Of a stretch of 60,664 nucleotides of DNA, positions 58,164 to 60,664 are shown one piece after another. Position 1 is the first letter of the stretch. The number at the start of each line of letters is the position of its first letter. The translations under genes were made by a program, and so were the position numbers. The notes under the pieces are model-generated. The model saw only the letters and a program-made list of their open reading frames with translations, made no database searches and was not told the origin of the DNA. Origin of the DNA: Chthonomonas sp. UBA2387 (GTDB lineage: Bacteria; Armatimonadota; Fimbriimonadia; Fimbriimonadales; Fimbriimonadaceae); the NCBI GenBank assembly GCA_002343445.1, contig DDSP01000069.1, positions 7,041 to 67,704 on the forward strand, read 5' to 3'.

Positions 58164-58760
58164 ATGAGTTTTCACCGATTCGTCCCCGTCGTCGCCCTCA
58201 GCCTCGGCCTCGTCGGCGTTCTCGCCGCCCAGACCCCGACGCCTGCCGCGACACCGGCATTCCCCGAACTCAAGAAGTTCAGCGACAAGCCCTATCAGAC
58301 GATGAACATGCAGGCCAATCTGGGCAGCTTCAAGCTGATCAACGGCGAAGGCCAGCTAGTCTTCCGATTCTCGGGCACGGTGATGCTGAACGGCTACGAA
58401 GGCAACGCGCCGAAAGTCGAGGGCAACGTCAAGCGCGAGCTCGAGCGATTCGGTCGGCAGGTCTATTTCGGGACGGGCACGATCACCCTGGAAGGCAAGT
58501 GGCGGGGCATCCAGTGGTTCGGCCGCGACCTCACCTTCTTCCGATGGCACGGGCACGGAATCGCCCGCCTCGTCGGCGAGTTCGACAAGGATCAGAACAT
58601 CGGCCAGTACTGGTATTCGGATCGAACCAACGATAAGAAGTACTGGTACGCGCAGTCCATCACGGTCACGCTTCCCGAGCAAACGTTCGGCGCCACGGCC
58701 CAGCCCCGCGCTCGAGGCGGAACGGGAACGACCGGCGGAACGACCGGCGGCGGACGATGA
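58164..58760 (+). CDS. Secreted protein of unknown function with Gly/Thr-rich tail
   Basis: This 198-residue protein has a signal peptide (FVPVVALSLGLVGVLAAQ) and a beta-rich body: NLGSFKLINGEGQLVFRFSG, GTGTITLEGKWRGIQWFGRDL and FRWHGHGIARLVGEFD with many aromatic residues. It ends in a low-complexity tail (RARGGTGTTGGTTGGG). I do not recognise the family. TACAAT lies at 58139-58144, 19 nt before the ATG. It is 45 nt upstream of motB. Confidence 0.7.
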   Translation: MSFHRFVPVVALSLGLVGVLAAQTPTPAATPAFPELKKFSDKPYQTMNMQANLGSFKLINGEGQLVFRFSGTVMLNGYEGNAPKVEGNVKRELERFGRQVYFGTGTITLEGKWRGIQWFGRDLTFFRWHGHGIARLVGEFDKDQNIGQYWYSDRTNDKKYWYAQSITVTLPEQTFGATAQPRARGGTGTTGGTTGGGR

Positions 58761-58805
58761 CGTAGAGCTTGGCCGCCCGGTCTGCCGATAATCCACTCGG
58801 TAGTC

Positions 58806-59732
58806 ATGCGCGAAGGCCAAGCCATCATCGTCAAAAAGAAGAAGATCGTCGCCGCGGGGCACCACGGCGGGTCATGGAAAGTCGCTTACGCTGACTTCGT
58901 CACGGCCATGATGGCGTTCTTCATGGTCATGTGGATCATGGGCTTGTCCTCGGACCAGCGAGCCGCAATCGCCCACTACTTCAACGATCCGTTCAGCCCC
59001 ATCAAGTCCACCAGCGAGTCGGGCGCAGCGTTTGGCCTCGGATTCCCCAACAGCCTCGAAGAGAGCGGCAAATCCGGCGGCGGCAGCGATAGTCTGGCCA
59101 ACCAGGAAGTGGAGGCGAACCGGCTCATCGAAGGACTGGCGTCCGCCATGAAGACCATGGATGGCAGCCCCGAAACCTCGGCGCTGATCGAGTCCATCGA
59201 GTTCAAAGCCACCGACGAAGGGCTCCGTATGGAGTTCCTCGAAAAGAACGGGGCCGCATTCTTTGAGATCGGAAGCGCGGAAGTCAGGCCGGCCGCGCGC
59301 CAACTCATTGGCCGAATCGCGCCGTTCCTCCACGACTCGGGACGATCCATCGTCATCGAGGGCCACACCGACTCTCGCCCCCTCAATCGGCCAGGCTACG
59401 ACAACATGGACCTGAGCGCCGACCGCGCCGCAAGCATGAAGCGGGCCTTGGAGGCCCTCGGCGTCGCCAAGGGGCAGATCACCGAGGTTCGCGGCTACGG
59501 CGACAACAAGCTGTACATGGCAGACGATCCCTACCACTGGAGCAACCGACGCGTCTCCGTGCTGTTGCCTTGGGGCAAGAAGTCCGAAGTCGTCGGCGAG
59601 CCGCCCAAGGAACTGATGGATCAACAGGTGCAGGGTCTCTTCCGGGAAACCTATCAGATCGCCCCGGCGCGACCCGATATCCGCCACAAGCCAGCCGGCA
59701 GAGATGCCTTTGGCGCCGTCGCGGACGACTAG
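58806..59732 (+). CDS. motB: MotB-like flagellar stator / OmpA-domain protein
   Basis: This 308-residue protein has a Lys-rich start (IIVKKKKIVAAGHHGGSWKVAYADF), then the MotB membrane helix with the conserved ion-binding Asp (about residue 30), a plug/linker region, and an OmpA-type peptidoglycan-binding domain (SRSIVIEGHTDSRPLN-like SIVIEGHTDSRPLNRPG, then LSADRAASMKRALEALGV and EVRGYGDNKLY). It anchors the stator and couples ion flow to rotation. No motA lies next to it, which is unusual since motAB are normally adjacent. A GATAAT box lies 13 nt before the ATG. Confidence 0.88.
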   Translation: MREGQAIIVKKKKIVAAGHHGGSWKVAYADFVTAMMAFFMVMWIMGLSSDQRAAIAHYFNDPFSPIKSTSESGAAFGLGFPNSLEESGKSGGGSDSLANQEVEANRLIEGLASAMKTMDGSPETSALIESIEFKATDEGLRMEFLEKNGAAFFEIGSAEVRPAARQLIGRIAPFLHDSGRSIVIEGHTDSRPLNRPGYDNMDLSADRAASMKRALEALGVAKGQITEVRGYGDNKLYMADDPYHWSNRRVSVLLPWGKKSEVVGEPPKELMDQQVQGLFRETYQIAPARPDIRHKPAGRDAFGAVADD

Positions 59733-59738
59733 CGACGC

Positions 59739-60602
59739 TCAGACCGCAGCCGGTTCCTGGACCCTTGCGTAGTCGCCGGCGAGGATCCGGTCATATGCCC
59801 CGCTCAACACCCAACGCTCCAACTGCTGCGTCCGGTGAACCGGCATCGGGTGCGTGTAGCTCGAACCTCGCATCAGGAAGATCAGCATCTTGCCGATCTG
59901 TTCCAGCGGACCCGCGTCCTGATAGGCTCGCGCCTGCTCCATGAACGCCTCGCGGTTCATTTCGTGAAGCAATCGCGAAGGCCCAGCGGTCAGGGCGAGG
60001 TTCGCGTCAATGGACGTGTTTAGGTTCTGGCTGACCAGGAGTCCCGCGCGATCGGCGGTGATTTCGGCCTGCCGCGACCACTCCGCCATCGCCATGATGA
60101 GTCCGATGCTGGCCACATCGCCTAGGCCGAACGTGCGCCGACCGATCAGTTCCAACAACGGCAAGAGGAGGCTCGCCACAGACTTGTAGAGCATGTGCCC
60201 CGCCTTGATGTGCCCGAGTTCGTGCCCGACCAAGTGGAAGAGCTGCTCGTCGGTGAGCGTGTCCACGATGCCCGACCGCAGCGTGACATAGGGCCGCTCG
60301 ACCCCGCCGGCGAACGCGTTCGGGAAGGGGTTGCTCGTGATGTAGAGCTCGGGTTCGGGCATGTCGAGCACCTGGCACGATTCGCGCATGATGTCGTACA
60401 GCGTGTGGAACTGGTTCGGCCCACAGCGGACGGACATGCTCATGTTCCAGCAGTACATCCACCGGTCGATGCCCATGTCGTAGAACTTCTGAACGATCTG
60501 GGGCAACAGAGGGACACGCTTGAGGGCGTCCAACGCCACGCGATCGGTATCTGCGATGAAGGCGGTGGGCGAAATGCCTTGGAGCCGCTTGCGGTTCGAC
60601 AT
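59739..60602 (-). CDS. M48 family metallopeptidase
   Basis: This 287-residue protein has the M48 zinc motif HLVGHELGHIKAGHMLY (HExxH, about residue 146), followed by hydrophobic helices (VASLLLPLLELIG, ASIGLIMAMAE) and the third ligand region WSRQAEITADRAGLL (E-x3-D). The N-terminal part has ELYITSNPFPNAFAGG, family-typical (NAF). It probably is a membrane-associated quality-control protease like HtpX. Of two close ATGs, the one at 60602 is preferred: minus-strand TAAGAT ends 9 nt before it, and only 3 nt before the ATG at 60608. Confidence 0.88.
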   Translation of the reverse strand: MSNRKRLQGISPTAFIADTDRVALDALKRVPLLPQIVQKFYDMGIDRWMYCWNMSMSVRCGPNQFHTLYDIMRESCQVLDMPEPELYITSNPFPNAFAGGVERPYVTLRSGIVDTLTDEQLFHLVGHELGHIKAGHMLYKSVASLLLPLLELIGRRTFGLGDVASIGLIMAMAEWSRQAEITADRAGLLVSQNLNTSIDANLALTAGPSRLLHEMNREAFMEQARAYQDAGPLEQIGKMLIFLMRGSSYTHPMPVHRTQQLERWVLSGAYDRILAGDYARVQEPAAV

Positions 60603-60611
60603 GGTCATGTC

Positions 60612-60617
60612 ATCTTA
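60612..60617 (-). promoter_or_regulatory. -10 box of the M48 peptidase gene
   Basis: Minus-strand TAAGAT ends 9 nt before the ATG at 60602; it abuts a perfect palindrome on its upstream side. Confidence 0.5.
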
Positions 60618-60640
60618 CAACCGATCCGCCCAATCGGTTG
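60618..60640. promoter_or_regulatory. Palindrome overlapping the M48 promoter, possible operator
   Basis: CAACCGAT (60618-60625) and ATCGGTTG (60633-60640) form an 8-bp inverted repeat with a 7-nt centre, covering about -13 to -35 of the M48 gene. The position fits a repressor site better than a terminator; no regulator is identified. Confidence 0.4.
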
Positions 60641-60664
60641 CAGCGTGGGGATTCAGGCCCCGCC

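Overview
The window looks like a chromosomal piece of a GC-rich, diderm (LPS-making) bacterium of the Armatimonadota, most likely Fimbriimonadia. This is inferred from gene content, not from a search. The pointers are a type II prepilin-like protein opening with the RGFTLIELLVVIAIIAILAA signature and followed by a D-rich DLYP segment, a PEP-CTERM protein, secreted proteins with dockerin-like calcium repeats, DUF1501, DUF885, DUF481 and DUF6263-like proteins, an Rhs core of the type seen in that group, and lipid A genes. Coding density is high and operons are tightly overlapped (ATGA, GTGA and TGATG junctions). I see no tRNA, rRNA or CRISPR array and no complete insertion sequence.

Layout. 1-1.8 kb (minus): a 5'-truncated Rhs fragment with its own sigma70 promoter, then two small unknown ORFs (candidate immunity or cargo genes). 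1.8-6.3 kb: a 5'-3' exonuclease, a LURP-one-like protein, a membrane class III cyclase homologue and a parvulin-type foldase. 6.4-8.9 kb: rpoZ-dnaJ-prmA. 8.9-14.8 kb (minus): a seven-gene operon with a secreted protein, an EEP-fold hydrolase, a zinc-ribbon protein, lpxK, an LpxL/HtrB-like acyltransferase and two family 9 glycosyltransferases, i.e. lipid A and core sugar assembly. 14.9-18.9 kb: a 1322-residue secreted glycosidase-like multidomain protein. 19-23.2 kb: a DegP protease, a TPR protein, the prepilin-like protein and two lipoproteins. 23.2-29.3 kb: yajQ, tilS, purM, an aminotransferase and rnc. 29.3-34.9 kb (minus): a DUF885 peptidase, the PEP-CTERM protein, mgtE and DUF1501. 35-43 kb: HAD, acyl-CoA dehydrogenase, fabG, DinB, a decayed nucleotidyltransferase module, gatB, pyrE and a geranylgeranyl-reductase-like flavoprotein. 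43-47.3 kb: two dockerin-like secreted proteins and purL. 47.3-53.1 kb: cupin, aldo/keto reductase, CPA2 antiporter, Xaa-Pro peptidase and dapB. 53.1-57.1 kb: an accessory patch with a half-length UvrA, two copies of a 53-nt palindromic repeat bracketing an MNT gene with a 26-codon HEPN remnant, and an intact hipBA pair. 57-60.6 kb: DUF481 porin-like protein, a secreted protein, motB and an M48 peptidase.

The strongest cross-window signal is regulatory. About twenty genes on both strands have a TANNNT box, often written GGTANNNT, ending only 5-10 nt before the start codon, usually without a -35 box or Shine-Dalgarno sequence. This predicts that leaderless mRNAs are a main mode of gene expression here. 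It includes two back-to-back divergent promoters packed into 35-37 bp. Four convergent gene pairs also interlock their stop codons through a 4-nt CTAR overlap.

The most unusual single gene is the UvrA homologue, which stops exactly at the linker after the first ABC ATPase module. Two nucleotidyltransferase-based (toxin-antitoxin-like) modules appear decayed, while hipBA looks intact.
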